Shown here: piece after piece, positions 17,688-27,213 of the stretch | Numbering within the stretch: the stretch's first letter is position 1 | Layout of the letters: the number at the start of each line of letters is the position of its first letter | From: an uncultured Ignavibacteria bacterium | GTDB lineage: Bacteria > Bacteroidota > Ignavibacteria > Kapaibacteriales > UBA2268 | Assembly (NCBI GenBank): GCA_903862655.1 | Contig: CAIOZA010000012.1 | Location: 1-59,264 of the forward strand | DNA: 59,264 nucleotides | Direction of reading: 5' to 3' | Notes under the pieces: generated by a model | The model's database searches: none | Told to the model about the DNA's origin: nothing | The model's input: only the letters and a program-made list of their open reading frames with translations | Made by a program: the position numbers and the translations under genes

Positions 17688-18959
17688 ATGGCAAAAGACA
17701 AAACATCTTTTCAGAATTTTTTGAGATGCTCCTTCTGTGGAAGATCTTCTCATGAAGTTCAGGGCTTAATCGAAGGGCCTAACAAAATATTTATTTGCGA
17801 CATCTGTATTACTAATTCGCTCGAGATACTAAAAACCAATAACAAGGAAGCGAATCCAGAATTAACGATGAATAATCTGCCTAAACCATCTGAAATCAAG
17901 CAAAGGCTTGACGAGCATGTTATAGGACAGGATTATGCAAAGCAAGTACTCTCAGTAGCTGTTTATAATCACTATAAGCGAATCCAGTCCGAACATCTTG
18001 CTGGCGAATATGCTGAAGTAGAAATTGAGAAAAGCAACATCATGTTTGTAGGTCCTACAGGTACCGGTAAGACATTGCTGGCAAGAACTCTTGCAAGAAT
18101 TTTAAGGGTACCGTTCGCTATTGCTGACGCAACCACAATTACTGAAGCTGGGTATGTTGGGGATGACGTAGAATCAATTCTTGTGCACTTGCTCCAAAGC
18201 GCAGATTACAATGTAGCATTGGCTGAACGAGGCATAATATATATTGATGAAATTGACAAAATAAGCCGCAAAAGCGAATCTACGAGCATAACACGTGATG
18301 TTTCGGGTGAAGGAGTGCAGCAGGCGTTATTGAAAATCCTAGAAGGAACAGTAGCCGGTGTGCCACCCAAAGGTGGAAGAAAGCATCCTGAACAACCTTT
18401 GATTTATCTTAACACAAAGAATATTCTCTTTATTTGTGGTGGTGCATTTGTAGGATTAGAGAAAATAATTGCTCAGAGAAAAAGGTCATCTAACATCGGG
18501 TTTACAGCAACAATGGAAGATGCAATTGAAGAAACAATGCAACTCCTGAAAAATGTAGAACCTGACGATTTGATCAAGTTTGGATTTATTCCTGAATTGG
18601 TTGGCAGATTGCCTGTTCTTGCACCTCTTGAGGAATTATCGGAAGAAGCTATGATCGATATACTCATAGGTCCCAAAAATGCAATCATCAAACAATACAA
18701 GAAGTTATTCATAATGGAAGGTGTTTTGCTTGAATTTGCAGAGGACTCACTAAAGGCAATAGTAGACAAAGCACGTACTAGAAAAACAGGAGCCAGAGCT
18801 TTGCGGTCAGTAGTTGAAGAAAGAATGTTATTGGTAATGTATAAACTTCCTGACGAGAAGGATCTCCTGAAAGTAATAATTAATGCTGACTTCATCAATG
18901 GAAATTCTGAACCCATTTTTGAATATAATGACAACGTAAAGAGATCTAAATCAGCTTAA
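17688..18959 (+). CDS. clpX: ATP-dependent Clp protease ATP-binding subunit ClpX
   Basis: This is a AAA+ unfoldase of 423 residues. The N-terminal zinc-binding domain has C14, C17, C37 and C40. Walker A is GPTGTGKT, the pore loop is GYVGDDVE, Walker B is IIYIDEIDK, and sensor 2 is in GARALR. An IGF tripeptide within RSSNIGFTA is the loop that docks on ClpP. It recognises and unfolds tagged substrates for ClpP encoded immediately upstream. Nothing unusual was seen. Confidence 0.97.
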   Translation: MAKDKTSFQNFLRCSFCGRSSHEVQGLIEGPNKIFICDICITNSLEILKTNNKEANPELTMNNLPKPSEIKQRLDEHVIGQDYAKQVLSVAVYNHYKRIQSEHLAGEYAEVEIEKSNIMFVGPTGTGKTLLARTLARILRVPFAIADATTITEAGYVGDDVESILVHLLQSADYNVALAERGIIYIDEIDKISRKSESTSITRDVSGEGVQQALLKILEGTVAGVPPKGGRKHPEQPLIYLNTKNILFICGGAFVGLEKIIAQRKRSSNIGFTATMEDAIEETMQLLKNVEPDDLIKFGFIPELVGRLPVLAPLEELSEEAMIDILIGPKNAIIKQYKKLFIMEGVLLEFAEDSLKAIVDKARTRKTGARALRSVVEERMLLVMYKLPDEKDLLKVIINADFINGNSEPIFEYNDNVKRSKSA

Positions 18960-18984
18960 TCATAAGTTTGTGATAAATATATTT

Positions 18985-19012
18985 TTGAAAATTCAACAGA
19001 AATCTATATATT
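18985..19012 (+). promoter_or_regulatory. Candidate sigma-70-type promoter for rplU-rpmA
   Basis: TTGAAA (18985-18990) and TATATT (19007-19012) are separated by 16 bp and lie about 47 bp before the L21 start. The match to a housekeeping promoter is reasonable, but no start site can be read from sequence. Confidence 0.4.
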
Positions 19013-19058
19013 GCATATCTATTTATAGCAAATATTTAAAATTTACAAGGTATATATC

Positions 19059-19367
19059 ATGTTCGCAGTTGTTAAAATTGCAGGTTCACAAGTAGAAGTT
19101 AGCCCAAATGCTAAAGTTGACGTTCCATTCATAAATGGAAATCCCGGAGACATAGTTGAATTCTCAGATATCTTGCTTTTTGAGGACAATGGAACAACAA
19201 AAGTTGGCACACCACTGATCAAAGGCACAGTTTCAGCTAAAATTATTGAGCATTTCAAAGGCGACAAACTTATTGTCTTTAAGAAAAGAAGACGTAAGGG
19301 TTACCGTAAAATGAACGGTCATCGTCAGCAGTATACAAAAATTGAAATTACAAATATTAAAATATAA
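19059..19367 (+). CDS. rplU: 50S ribosomal protein L21
   Basis: This is a 102-residue L21 protein of normal length. It begins MFAVVKIAGSQVEV and ends in the basic FKKRRRKGYRKMNGHRQ RNA-binding segment. It binds 23S rRNA next to L20. It is paired with L27 18 bp downstream, the universal rplU-rpmA operon. Confidence 0.97.
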   Translation: MFAVVKIAGSQVEVSPNAKVDVPFINGNPGDIVEFSDILLFEDNGTTKVGTPLIKGTVSAKIIEHFKGDKLIVFKKRRRKGYRKMNGHRQQYTKIEITNIKI

Positions 19368-19385
19368 TTCTGAAAGGTATTAGCT

Positions 19386-19640
19386 ATGGCACATAAAAAA
19401 GGTGGCGGTTCCTCTAGGAACGGACGCGATTCCAATGGTCAAAGACGCGGTGTTAAGAAATTTGGTGGTGAGTCCGTTATACCCGGGAATATAATAGTTC
19501 GCCAGTGTGGTACAAAATTTCACCCAGGTGACAATGTTGGATTAGGCACAGATTACACTATTTATTCATTAATAGATGGTGTTGTTAAGTTTGAAAGAAA
19601 AGATAGATCAAGATTGCAGATTTCGGTTTATCCAAACTAA
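19386..19640 (+). CDS. rpmA: 50S ribosomal protein L27
   Basis: This is an 84-residue L27 with the characteristic start [16 protein letters not shown], so no cleavable N-terminal extension is present, followed by GVKKFGGE and the body [10 protein letters not shown] and GTKFHPG. The N-terminus reaches the peptidyl-transferase centre. The gene is second in the rplU-rpmA unit and is followed by a strong terminator. Confidence 0.97.
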   Translation: MAHKKGGGSSRNGRDSNGQRRGVKKFGGESVIPGNIIVRQCGTKFHPGDNVGLGTDYTIYSLIDGVVKFERKDRSRLQISVYPN

Positions 19641-19656
19641 TAAGCCTTAGAAAATA

Positions 19657-19701
19657 AAAGGTCTTTGTAAAATTTAAATATTGTTACAAAGACCTTTTTT
19701 T
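19657..19701 (+). terminator. Rho-independent terminator after rpmA
   Basis: AAAGGTCTTTGTAA (19657-19670) pairs perfectly with TTACAAAGACCTTT (19684-19697), followed by a continuing T run. The A tract on the other side could let it also serve the minus-strand acidic-protein gene ending at 19716. Confidence 0.9.
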
Positions 19702-19715
19702 ATATCAAAACCTTA

Positions 19716-19979
19716 CTAAATCACATCTTCATCGAAATCATCTTCATCATCGTCGTCGTCAAGATCGTCGAATTCTTCATCTACGATTTCTTCTTCGTCA
19801 AAGTCTTCTAAATCTTCTTCATCATAATCATCTTCGAACTCATCATCATCTTCATCGTCATCTTCGTAGTCTTCTTCTTCGTAATCTTCTTCTTCATCAA
19901 GTTCATCATCTTCAAATTCTTCATCCTTTGGCATCAAAGAATATTTGCGAAATTTTTCTTCTTCGGAATTGTAAAACAT
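19716..19979 (-). CDS. Small polyacidic protein
   Basis: This is an 87-residue protein in which most residues after position 18 are Asp or Glu, with Tyr and Phe interspersed. Only the first 18 residues (MFYNSEEEKFRKYSLMPK) look ordinary. The start is preceded by GGAGAC about eight bases upstream, which supports real translation. There is no membrane segment or signal peptide. Such acidic proteins may act as nucleic-acid mimics, metal binders or chaperone-like tails, but no family is recognised. It lies between a terminator shared with rpmA and the ppdK terminator, so it is a single-gene unit. Confidence 0.6.
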   Translation of the reverse strand: MFYNSEEEKFRKYSLMPKDEEFEDDELDEEEDYEEEDYEDDDEDDDEFEDDYDEEDLEDFDEEEIVDEEFDDLDDDDDEDDFDEDVI

Positions 19980-20144
19980 AAAGTCTCCTGCTATAAACTT
20001 ATTAAATAATATTTTTTGATTATCTTTTTATAAATTAAATTAATTTCGAAAAACTCTGGATTGCTAATTTATAGAAATTTTATTAATCAAAAAAAAGAAC
20101 TTTTAAAAATTAAAAAAAAAAAATGATAAAAAGCCTTTCTAAAG

Positions 20145-20176
20145 AAAAAGCCGGAGATATTATCTCCGGCTTTTTA
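20145..20176 (-). terminator. Rho-independent terminator after ppdK
   Basis: AAAAAGCCGGAGATA pairs with TATCTCCGGCTTTTT in a long GC-containing stem just after the ppdK stop. On the minus strand the second arm ends in a T run. The stem is symmetric, so it could also stop plus-strand readthrough. Confidence 0.9.
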
Positions 20177-20203
20177 AAGATTAGGAAGCCATATGAAGGC
20201 TTA

Positions 20204-23005
20204 TTATTTCTTCTTTTTTGCTGTTTTCTTTTCAAGTTCTTCTCTTATGGCAGCTCTTGCTGCTGCTAGACGAGCAATGGGCACTCTAAATGGAGAACAA
20301 GAAACATAATTCAAACCTAAAGTATGGCAAAATTCTACTGATGAAGGTTCACCACCATGTTCACCACAAATACCAATTTTAAGTTTCTTATTTGTTTTTC
20401 TACCTTCTACAACTGCATGTTTCATCAAAAATCCCACACCTTCCTGATCAATTGCCTCAAATGGATCTCTATTGTAGATTTCACTTGCTATATAATGCGG
20501 GAGAAATCTTCCGGAGTCATCTCTACTTAAGCCCATAGTTGTCTGAGTCAGATCGTTAGTACCAAACGAGAAGAATTCGGCTACTTCTGCAATTTTACCT
20601 GCAGTAATAGCACCACGAGGAACTTCAATCATTGTACCAACCATATAGTCTAATTCAATACCAGATTTTTTGATAACATCGTCAGCAACTCTTCTAACAA
20701 TTTCTTCCTGAAGTTTTAATTCTACCACATTGCCAACCAGAGGAATCATTATTTCGGGCATAACAGCTTGTCCTGCCTTTTTAACATTGATTGCAGCTTC
20801 GAGAATCGCTCTTGCCTGCATCTCAGTGATTTCGGGGAATAGAATGCCTAAGCGGCAACCACGGAAGCCCAGCATAGGATTAAATTCGTGCAAAGCTTCA
20901 ACTCTTTCTTTAACTTTGGCAACAGGAATACCAATCATCTTTGCTACTTCTTTCTGTCCTGCTTCATCGTGAGGAAGAAATTCATGCAATGGTGGGTCAA
21001 TCGTTCTAATTGTAACTGGACGTCCATCCATGGCCTTGAAAATGCCTTCAAAGTCTTTTCTCTGTAAAGGTAACAATTTTGCAAGTGCTGCTTTTCTCTT
21101 TTCGACTGTTTCAGCAAGGATCATTTCTCTCATAGGACCAATCTTACCTTCGCCAAAGAACATGTGTTCAGTGCGGCAAAGTCCGATACCTTCTGCTCCG
21201 AATGCAACAGCATTAATGCTTTGATCAGGCTGATCAGCATTTGTGCGAACATTTAATGTACGATACTTATCTGCCCATTCCATTATTTGCTTGTAGATAT
21301 GGAAAGTTGGTGCATCTTTCTCAGCAAGTGTTTTGTCTATCAAAACCTGGATAACTTCACTTGGTTTTGTAGGAATCTTGCCAAGAATAACTTCACCGGT
21401 TGAACCGTCAATGGAGATAAAATCACCTTCTTTGACTACATCTTTTTTACCTTCAGATCTTAGTTCTCTTGTCTTATAATCTATTTTAAGCTCACCACAG
21501 CCTGCAACGCAGACTTTACCCATCTGGCGTGCGACGAGAGCAGCATGCGATGTCATACCTCCACGAGCAGTTAAGATACCTTCGGCAACATTCATACCAC
21601 CAATATCTTCAGGTGAGGTTTCAATTCGTACAAGAATAACTTTTTCGCCTTTATTTGCCCATTCGACAGCATCTTCAGCGTTGAAAACAACTTTGCCACA
21701 TGCAGCACCAGGACCTGCGTTCAGACCTTTTGCAAGAAGTTTACCACCTTTTAAAGCTTTATTTTTCTCGTTAACATCAAATATTGGACGAAGTAATTGA
21801 TTGAGCTGATCTGGATCTATTCTCATCAAGGCTTCTTTCGGTTTGATATAACCTTCTTTGACCATATCAACGGCTATTTGCATAGCAGCAAAGGCAGTTC
21901 TTTTACCAGAACGGCATTGAAGCATATAAAGTTTGCCTTTTTGAATAGTAAACTCAATATCTTGCATATCTTTATAGTGGTCTTCAAGAATTTTTCTGAT
22001 GCTTACTAGTTGGTCATAACTTTTTTTGTCAATTTCAATCAGTTTTTCCATTCCGAGAGGTGTTCTTGTACCGGCAACAACATCTTCACCCTGAGCATTC
22101 ATGAGGAACTCACCGTAGAATTTGTTAGTACCAGCTGCAGGATCTCTTGTGAAAGCAACACCTGTTCCGGAGTCCTCGCTAAGATTACCAAAAACCATAG
22201 CTTGAACATTTACAGCTGTTCCCCACCAATCAGGAATTCCATTTAATTTTCTATAGATATTTGCGCGATTGTTTTGCCAAGATCCAAATACTGCACTGAT
22301 TGCTCCCCAAAGCTGTTCCTGAGGATCTTCCGGGAAATCAATTTTTAATTTTTTCTTAATTGCAGCTTTGAATTCTTTAACTAATTCTTTAAGATCCTCA
22401 ACAGTTAGTTCTGTATCGGTTGTTACTTTTCGTGCGTGTTTTTTCTTTTCAAGAATTTCTTCGAATGGATCGATGTCATCTTTGCCTTCTGGCTTCAATC
22501 CAAGAACAACATCGCCATACATCGCTACAAATCTGCGATATGAATCATAAGCAAATCTGGGATTGTTGGAATGTTTAATTAATCCTTCAATAGTTTCATC
22601 ATTTAAACCTAGATTGAGAACGGTATCCATCATTCCGGGCATTGATGCTCTAGCACCAGATCTTACTGAGACTAACAATGGATTGTTTTTATCGCCGAAC
22701 TTTGCTCCCATTTCGTTTTCAACTTTAGCTAAGGATTGTTTAACCTCATCATAAAGCGATTTAGGATAAGTCCTGTCATTGTCATAATAGTATGTACATA
22801 ATTCAGTTGAAATAGTAAAACCGGCAGGTACAGGCAGGCCTATATTAACCATCTCAGCTAAATTAGCTCCTTTACCACCCAATAATTCTTTCATGGCGGC
22901 ATTACCATCGGATTTGCCCCCACCGAAGAAATAAACATACTTTGCACTTTTTTTAGACTTGTCAGATTTTTTTGACTTACCATCTTTTTTCTTGTCTTTT
23001 CCCAT
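20204..23005 (-). CDS. ppdK: Pyruvate, phosphate dikinase
   Basis: The enzyme interconverts pyruvate, ATP and phosphate with PEP, AMP and pyrophosphate. An N-terminal ATP-grasp domain opens with FGGGKSDG and [10 protein letters not shown]. The central swivelling domain carries the phospho-histidine motif [15 protein letters not shown], and the C-terminal PEP/pyruvate TIM barrel has GFRGCRLGI and the catalytic-cysteine segment [11 protein letters not shown] start it at the internal ATG because GGAGAAG lies six bases upstream; the longer reading begins 11 codons earlier over that site. Oddities are a Lys/Ser-rich leader of about 25 residues before the conserved domain and a KKTAKKKK tail. It may support gluconeogenesis or pyrophosphate-dependent glycolysis. 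Confidence 0.96.
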   Translation of the reverse strand: MGKDKKKDGKSKKSDKSKKSAKYVYFFGGGKSDGNAAMKELLGGKGANLAEMVNIGLPVPAGFTISTELCTYYYDNDRTYPKSLYDEVKQSLAKVENEMGAKFGDKNNPLLVSVRSGARASMPGMMDTVLNLGLNDETIEGLIKHSNNPRFAYDSYRRFVAMYGDVVLGLKPEGKDDIDPFEEILEKKKHARKVTTDTELTVEDLKELVKEFKAAIKKKLKIDFPEDPQEQLWGAISAVFGSWQNNRANIYRKLNGIPDWWGTAVNVQAMVFGNLSEDSGTGVAFTRDPAAGTNKFYGEFLMNAQGEDVVAGTRTPLGMEKLIEIDKKSYDQLVSIRKILEDHYKDMQDIEFTIQKGKLYMLQCRSGKRTAFAAMQIAVDMVKEGYIKPKEALMRIDPDQLNQLLRPIFDVNEKNKALKGGKLLAKGLNAGPGAACGKVVFNAEDAVEWANKGEKVILVRIETSPEDIGGMNVAEGILTARGGMTSHAALVARQMGKVCVAGCGELKIDYKTRELRSEGKKDVVKEGDFISIDGSTGEVILGKIPTKPSEVIQVLIDKTLAEKDAPTFHIYKQIMEWADKYRTLNVRTNADQPDQSINAVAFGAEGIGLCRTEHMFFGEGKIGPMREMILAETVEKRKAALAKLLPLQRKDFEGIFKAMDGRPVTIRTIDPPLHEFLPHDEAGQKEVAKMIGIPVAKVKERVEALHEFNPMLGFRGCRLGILFPEITEMQARAILEAAINVKKAGQAVMPEIMIPLVGNVVELKLQEEIVRRVADDVIKKSGIELDYMVGTMIEVPRGAITAGKIAEVAEFFSFGTNDLTQTTMGLSRDDSGRFLPHYIASEIYNRDPFEAIDQEGVGFLMKHAVVEGRKTNKKLKIGICGEHGGEPSSVEFCHTLGLNYVSCSPFRVPIARLAAARAAIREELEKKTAKKKK

Positions 23006-23133
23006 TATATCTTCTCCAAGTAATATTGAAAACTTCAAAACATTATATAATAAATACAGATTACAAATTTAGTTATCTTTATGTTAATAGACAAAATTTT
23101 GCTAAAAATTAACAAATCAGATAATTACAAATA

Positions 23134-24693
23134 TTAATCCTCATTGACTTTAAAATCAATTTTTAGATCGAGAATTTTTTCAAGTAATAATTTTCTACGG
23201 TTGGCACCCCATATTTCAATATCAATATCAATGGATGGTACCTTTGTTGAAAGGAATATATCAACATTTCTTTCATGAATGAAACATTTGATTTTAGAAA
23301 CCACCTGCATCTGCCTCCTATCAACACCTTCGGCTATACGAAGAATTCCGGCTAGAATGGTAACGATCTGTTGCTTCTCCTTTGACAGTATCTGAAAATT
23401 CTCATGTTTCTTTTTAGGAAGACTTTTACGGTGGTAGCGCGCAATGTTGGCAATGATCTCAGCTTCATCATTTGTGAAACCAGGCATAATACAATTTTTT
23501 ATAATATAGTAACTATGCTTATGATGCTGATCATGCGAAATGTGATATCCGACATCATGCAGATAAGCAGAGGCTTCAAGCAGTTCCCTCTCTGGATAGC
23601 CAAGTTTGTGAATTTCTTGTAAATCATCGAAGATTTGAAGACAAATTTCATGAACGAGCTCGGAATGTTCCATATTCACACTGAAGTGTTGAGCTGCATT
23701 CCTAACTGTATCATATCTCAATCTGCTCAAATGGTGATACTGCATCAGTTCCTGAGTCTTCTGAACTGTATCGAACACAATACCTTCTCTAAGAGAATAA
23801 TCTGATAGAAGGAATTTATCAATCTTTAATGCCTTGATGATATGTTCGAGAATTAAGGCCCCGCCAAGAATAATATCTGCTCTTGTAGGATCCATCCCTG
23901 GTATAGCAAGACGTTGCTCTATAGATTTAGCTGAAATAATTTTTTCAATAATTTTAAGGATATCTGTACTGGTTACGGAAATACCATTAAGAATTGGTGG
24001 AACAGTTTTTCCATTAGATGCAAGCACCATAGCCACAAGACTAGTAATTGTTCCGGATGTTCCAACAACATTATGGAATCCTGTTTCCCTGATATATTGA
24101 ATAGTTGGGGTCCAATCACCGCGAATATACTCCCTACATTCCTGCACATTATGATAGCTGAAATTTGTGTCAAGTTTGAATCTTTTTGTCATTCTTATGG
24201 CACCTAGTTTTGCGCTATGCAAGTATTTAATATCACCAGATTCACCAACGACTGTTTCAGTACTACCACCACCAATATCAATAACCAGTGTTCTTTTATT
24301 CATGACAGGTAAGGCATGAATAACACCGATATAAATAAGCCGAGCTTCTTCTGCTCCAGAAATCACTTGTATGTCGACACCAGATGCGTCTTTAACTTTT
24401 TTGAGGAAAATATCCTTATTGGTGGCTTCTCTAACGGCTGAGGTAGCCACGGCAACTATTTTTGCATCCTCACTTTTGGCAAGCTTTTCGAAACGGATCA
24501 TAGCTTCAACGCCACGTTCGATAGCATCGGGATGAAGAACCTTCATATCGGTACTGCCAGAACCAAGACGAACCATTTCTTTGTCTCGGGTATGAACTTT
24601 TAAAATGCCATTTTTTGAAACGGAAGTGATAACCAGATGGAATGAGTTAGTGCCTACGTCGATTGCTGCAATGACAGGTAGTTTCTTATTCAT
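23134..24693 (-). CDS. Ppx/GppA phosphatase with HD domain
   Basis: This is a 519-residue exopolyphosphatase/guanosine pentaphosphatase-family protein. The ASKHA fold has phosphate loops DVGTNS (12-17) and VIDIGGGSTE, and a C-terminal HD-type domain contains YLHDVGYH followed by further histidines (HDQHHKH). It hydrolyses polyphosphate and/or pppGpp. Domain order matches E. coli Ppx/GppA, and the two activities cannot be separated by eye. It overlaps no gene but starts 3 bp after the small membrane protein gene, so the two are co-transcribed. A polyphosphate link to the pho genes at 33-42 kb is plausible but indirect. Confidence 0.9.
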   Translation of the reverse strand: MNKKLPVIAAIDVGTNSFHLVITSVSKNGILKVHTRDKEMVRLGSGSTDMKVLHPDAIERGVEAMIRFEKLAKSEDAKIVAVATSAVREATNKDIFLKKVKDASGVDIQVISGAEEARLIYIGVIHALPVMNKRTLVIDIGGGSTETVVGESGDIKYLHSAKLGAIRMTKRFKLDTNFSYHNVQECREYIRGDWTPTIQYIRETGFHNVVGTSGTITSLVAMVLASNGKTVPPILNGISVTSTDILKIIEKIISAKSIEQRLAIPGMDPTRADIILGGALILEHIIKALKIDKFLLSDYSLREGIVFDTVQKTQELMQYHHLSRLRYDTVRNAAQHFSVNMEHSELVHEICLQIFDDLQEIHKLGYPERELLEASAYLHDVGYHISHDQHHKHSYYIIKNCIMPGFTNDEAEIIANIARYHRKSLPKKKHENFQILSKEKQQIVTILAGILRIAEGVDRRQMQVVSKIKCFIHERNVDIFLSTKVPSIDIDIEIWGANRRKLLLEKILDLKIDFKVNED

Positions 24694-24696
24694 AAG

Positions 24697-24918
24697 TTAT
24701 ATTGTTTTCTCCCTGTTGTCATTTTTTGCTGCTTCGCCTTTGAGCACAACGACATCATCATGTTTATAAATAACATTCTCTTCTGATCTTCTAGGACTTG
24801 ATTGACTTTGTTGGGGCTGGAATTGTCCGAAGAAATTCTTCAATTTTTTTAGTACATAAGTAAAAATCAATAATACACCGACGAAGATCGCGAGTAATAT
24901 CACAAAGAATTTGACCAT
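24697..24918 (-). CDS. Small single-span membrane protein
   Basis: This 73-residue protein has one N-terminal transmembrane helix (about 3-24), a basic and Gln/Ser-rich linker and a short acidic/basic tail containing VIYKHDDVVVLKGEA. The layout resembles DUF4834-like small proteins of Bacteroidota-related bacteria, but I cannot confirm the family. It is the upstream partner of the Ppx/GppA gene, separated by 3 bp, which supports it being real. Confidence 0.6.
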   Translation of the reverse strand: MVKFFVILLAIFVGVLLIFTYVLKKLKNFFGQFQPQQSQSSPRRSEENVIYKHDDVVVLKGEAAKNDNREKTI

Positions 24919-25268
24919 ATTTTCTTTTAATTCTAGTTCTAAAATTTGATTGACGATTGAGGACGAAAAAATAATCTAATTATAATAATAAAAAAAGCGA
25001 GTAATTTCTAAAAATTATTCGCTTAGATAAATTTAATTAATTGTTTATCGTTGGTAAGATAGACCACAAGTAGATATTATCTAAATCAAAATAGATCTGA
25101 TTTTCAGCAATTACTTCGGATGAAGCATTGATTTGACAATGCAAAACCATATAATGGCGATATTCCTCAACCTAACGTTCAGAATAATCGCAACTAATTT
25201 TTAAACATAGCTCAATCGAGTTAGAAAAAGCAAATAAACATCTATACGGATTAAATAGTAATCATAGA
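24919..25268. other. Intergenic region, 350 bp
   Basis: The region holds the 3' trailer of the RRM-protein gene with its terminator hairpin, and presumably the promoter for the small membrane protein-ppx unit on the left side. I see no coding potential or RNA gene in the rest. Confidence 0.5.
24996..25025 (-). terminator. Terminator for the RRM-protein transcript
   Basis: AAGCGAGTAATTT pairs with AAATTATTCGCTT with one G.T wobble. Read on the minus strand, the hairpin is followed by a T-rich run (complement of the A run at 24988-24996). It lies about 245 bp after the RRM stop, so the mRNA would carry a long 3' trailer. Confidence 0.6.
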
Positions 25269-25604
25269 TTAGAATTGCTGATCGTCGTCTCTTTGACTAA
25301 AAGTTCTTGGTCTGAAACCACCGCCACCACTTCTGTTACCAAAGTCACCTCTTTGTTCGCCTTCGGTTCTTTCATGAGCAACGTTAACCTTGATGGTTCT
25401 ACCTTCGACTTCAATTCCATTTAGTGCATCGATTGCTGCCTGACCGGTAGCATCGTCCATCTGGACAAAGCCGTAACCTTTTGATCTGCCGGAATTTCTA
25501 TCAGTGATGATTTTGACTGATTCGACATCACCAAATTTTGAAAAAACATTTTTCAATTCTGCTTCAGACATACTGAAACTTAAATTAGAGACATAGATAT
25601 TCAT
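25269..25604 (-). CDS. RRM-type RNA-binding protein
   Basis: This 111-residue protein has one RNA-recognition motif: RNP2 is IYVSNL (3-8) and RNP1 is KGYGFVQM (42-49). A Gly/Arg-rich tail (GGGGFRPRTF) follows. It belongs to the small bacterial glycine-rich RRM proteins, often cold-induced in cyanobacteria and Bacteroidota. I start it at MNIYVSN, preceded by GGAG; an in-frame ATG 23 codons upstream would add a Phe-rich leader with no match to the family. A leader of about 200 bp separates it from the divergent radA, consistent with post-transcriptional control. Confidence 0.9.
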   Translation of the reverse strand: MNIYVSNLSFSMSEAELKNVFSKFGDVESVKIITDRNSGRSKGYGFVQMDDATGQAAIDALNGIEVEGRTIKVNVAHERTEGEQRGDFGNRSGGGGFRPRTFSQRDDDQQF

Positions 25605-25850
25605 AAAAAACTCCAAAAAAAAGCAAAAAAAAACAAATATGCAATTAGATGATTTAAGAGTCCTCTGGGTCAAGTTAAATTATAATAAACATCAGCCTGA
25701 CTTTACTCTACTTTTTATGGTTAATAACACTATATTCCATGAAACAATATCAAAGATTTATTAAATTAAACAATTTTATAAAACAAAAAAAATTATTTTT
25801 TGTAATTTATAACAATACAAGTTTGAGATTACTTAGAATCGTTCTAGAAA

Positions 25851-27197
25851 ATGAAAAATAAAACTGAATATAGCTGTTCAAATTGTGGGATCAAATCACC
25901 CAGATGGCTTGGTAAATGCACATCTTGTGGTGAATGGGATACTTTTTTGGAAGTAACTCAAACAGCTCATGAAAAAAAATCAGGAAGAGTAAAAGTTGAC
26001 AAGCCCAAAATTTTTCGTTTAAACGAAATTGAAACCGCTCACGATTACAGAATGAAAACAGGAATATCTGAGCTTGACCGTGTACTTGGGGGTGGAATTG
26101 TACCCGGTTCAATTATTCTCGTAGGTGGTGATCCAGGAATTGGAAAATCAACTTTAATGCTTCAAATGTGTAGCAAGAATAATAAATTCAAACCTTTGTA
26201 TGTTACAGGTGAAGAGTCACTCCAACAGATAAAACACAGATCAGAAAGATTGACCGACGTAACGCCAGATTTGATGATACTTTCAGAAACTAACATAGAA
26301 ACAATCAATGCAGCTATAGAAGACACTGATGCTGATTTTATTATTATTGATTCGATTCAATCTGTATATTCCGAAAGAGTGGAATCAACTCCAGGAAGTA
26401 TTATTCAGGTCAGAGAATGTGCGTCTCTACTTATGCAGACCGCTAAGAAGCTGAATAAGCCAGTTTTTATAATCGGCCATGTTACTAAAGATGGGTTTAT
26501 TGCAGGTCCGAAAATTCTTGAACACATGGTTGATACTGTTCTGCAATTCGAAGGAGAAAAGATGTATTCATACCGGATACTTCGTGCTTTGAAAAACAGA
26601 TTTGGGTCAACTAATGAAATTGGTATTTTCGATATGATTCAGAGCGGACTTAGGGAAGTCAAAAATCCGTCGGAACTATTTTTAATTCACAGGAATAATC
26701 AGGACACAGGAATCGCTATTGTTGCAGCCATAGAGGGTTCAAGGCCGATACTGCTGGAAGTACAGGCATTGGTTTCGACTTCGGGTTATTCTATGCCTCA
26801 GAGAACGGTTAACGGCATCGAATTGAGACGAATGCAAATGATACTGGCAGTACTTGAAAAAAGACTGGGGATTCAATTTAAAAATAATGATGTTTTTGTG
26901 AATGTTGCCGGAGGTGTTTACATCAATGATCCTGCAGTCGATCTTGGCGTCGCCGCTGCATTGGTGAGTTCGTATCAGGATAAAGTAATTAATCCTAAGA
27001 CAGTTATTATTGGTGAAATTGGTCTGACTGGTGAAGTGCGGCAGGTATCCTCACTCGATCAACGAATTTCAGAAGCTGAGAAACTTGGATTCGAAACAGC
27101 AGTAATTCCAAAAACTAATAATCATTTTAAAAAATCTAATATCAACATTATCCAGACTGAAAGAATTTCTGTGGCTCTATCTCAAATATTTGACTAA
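25851..27197 (+). CDS. radA: DNA repair protein RadA
   Basis: This is a 448-residue RecA-like branch-migration ATPase. The N-terminal zinc finger has C9, C12, C23 and C26, Walker A is GGDPGIGKST (92-101), the RadA-specific KNRFG motif is present, and the C-terminal Lon-like domain has GEIGLTGEVR. It processes recombination intermediates. The ATG context is weak (no clear Shine-Dalgarno), but the zinc finger begins at once, so the start is secure. The stop overlaps a possible start of the next gene by 8 bases. Confidence 0.96.
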   Translation: MKNKTEYSCSNCGIKSPRWLGKCTSCGEWDTFLEVTQTAHEKKSGRVKVDKPKIFRLNEIETAHDYRMKTGISELDRVLGGGIVPGSIILVGGDPGIGKSTLMLQMCSKNNKFKPLYVTGEESLQQIKHRSERLTDVTPDLMILSETNIETINAAIEDTDADFIIIDSIQSVYSERVESTPGSIIQVRECASLLMQTAKKLNKPVFIIGHVTKDGFIAGPKILEHMVDTVLQFEGEKMYSYRILRALKNRFGSTNEIGIFDMIQSGLREVKNPSELFLIHRNNQDTGIAIVAAIEGSRPILLEVQALVSTSGYSMPQRTVNGIELRRMQMILAVLEKRLGIQFKNNDVFVNVAGGVYINDPAVDLGVAAALVSSYQDKVINPKTVIIGEIGLTGEVRQVSSLDQRISEAEKLGFETAVIPKTNNHFKKSNINIIQTERISVALSQIFD

Positions 27198-27213
27198 TAT
27201 CTCGGGAAAAAAT

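Noticed and set aside
20730-22754. Multiple plus-strand frames inside ppdK
   Set aside because: All are shadows of a complete PPDK gene with its own start site and terminator.
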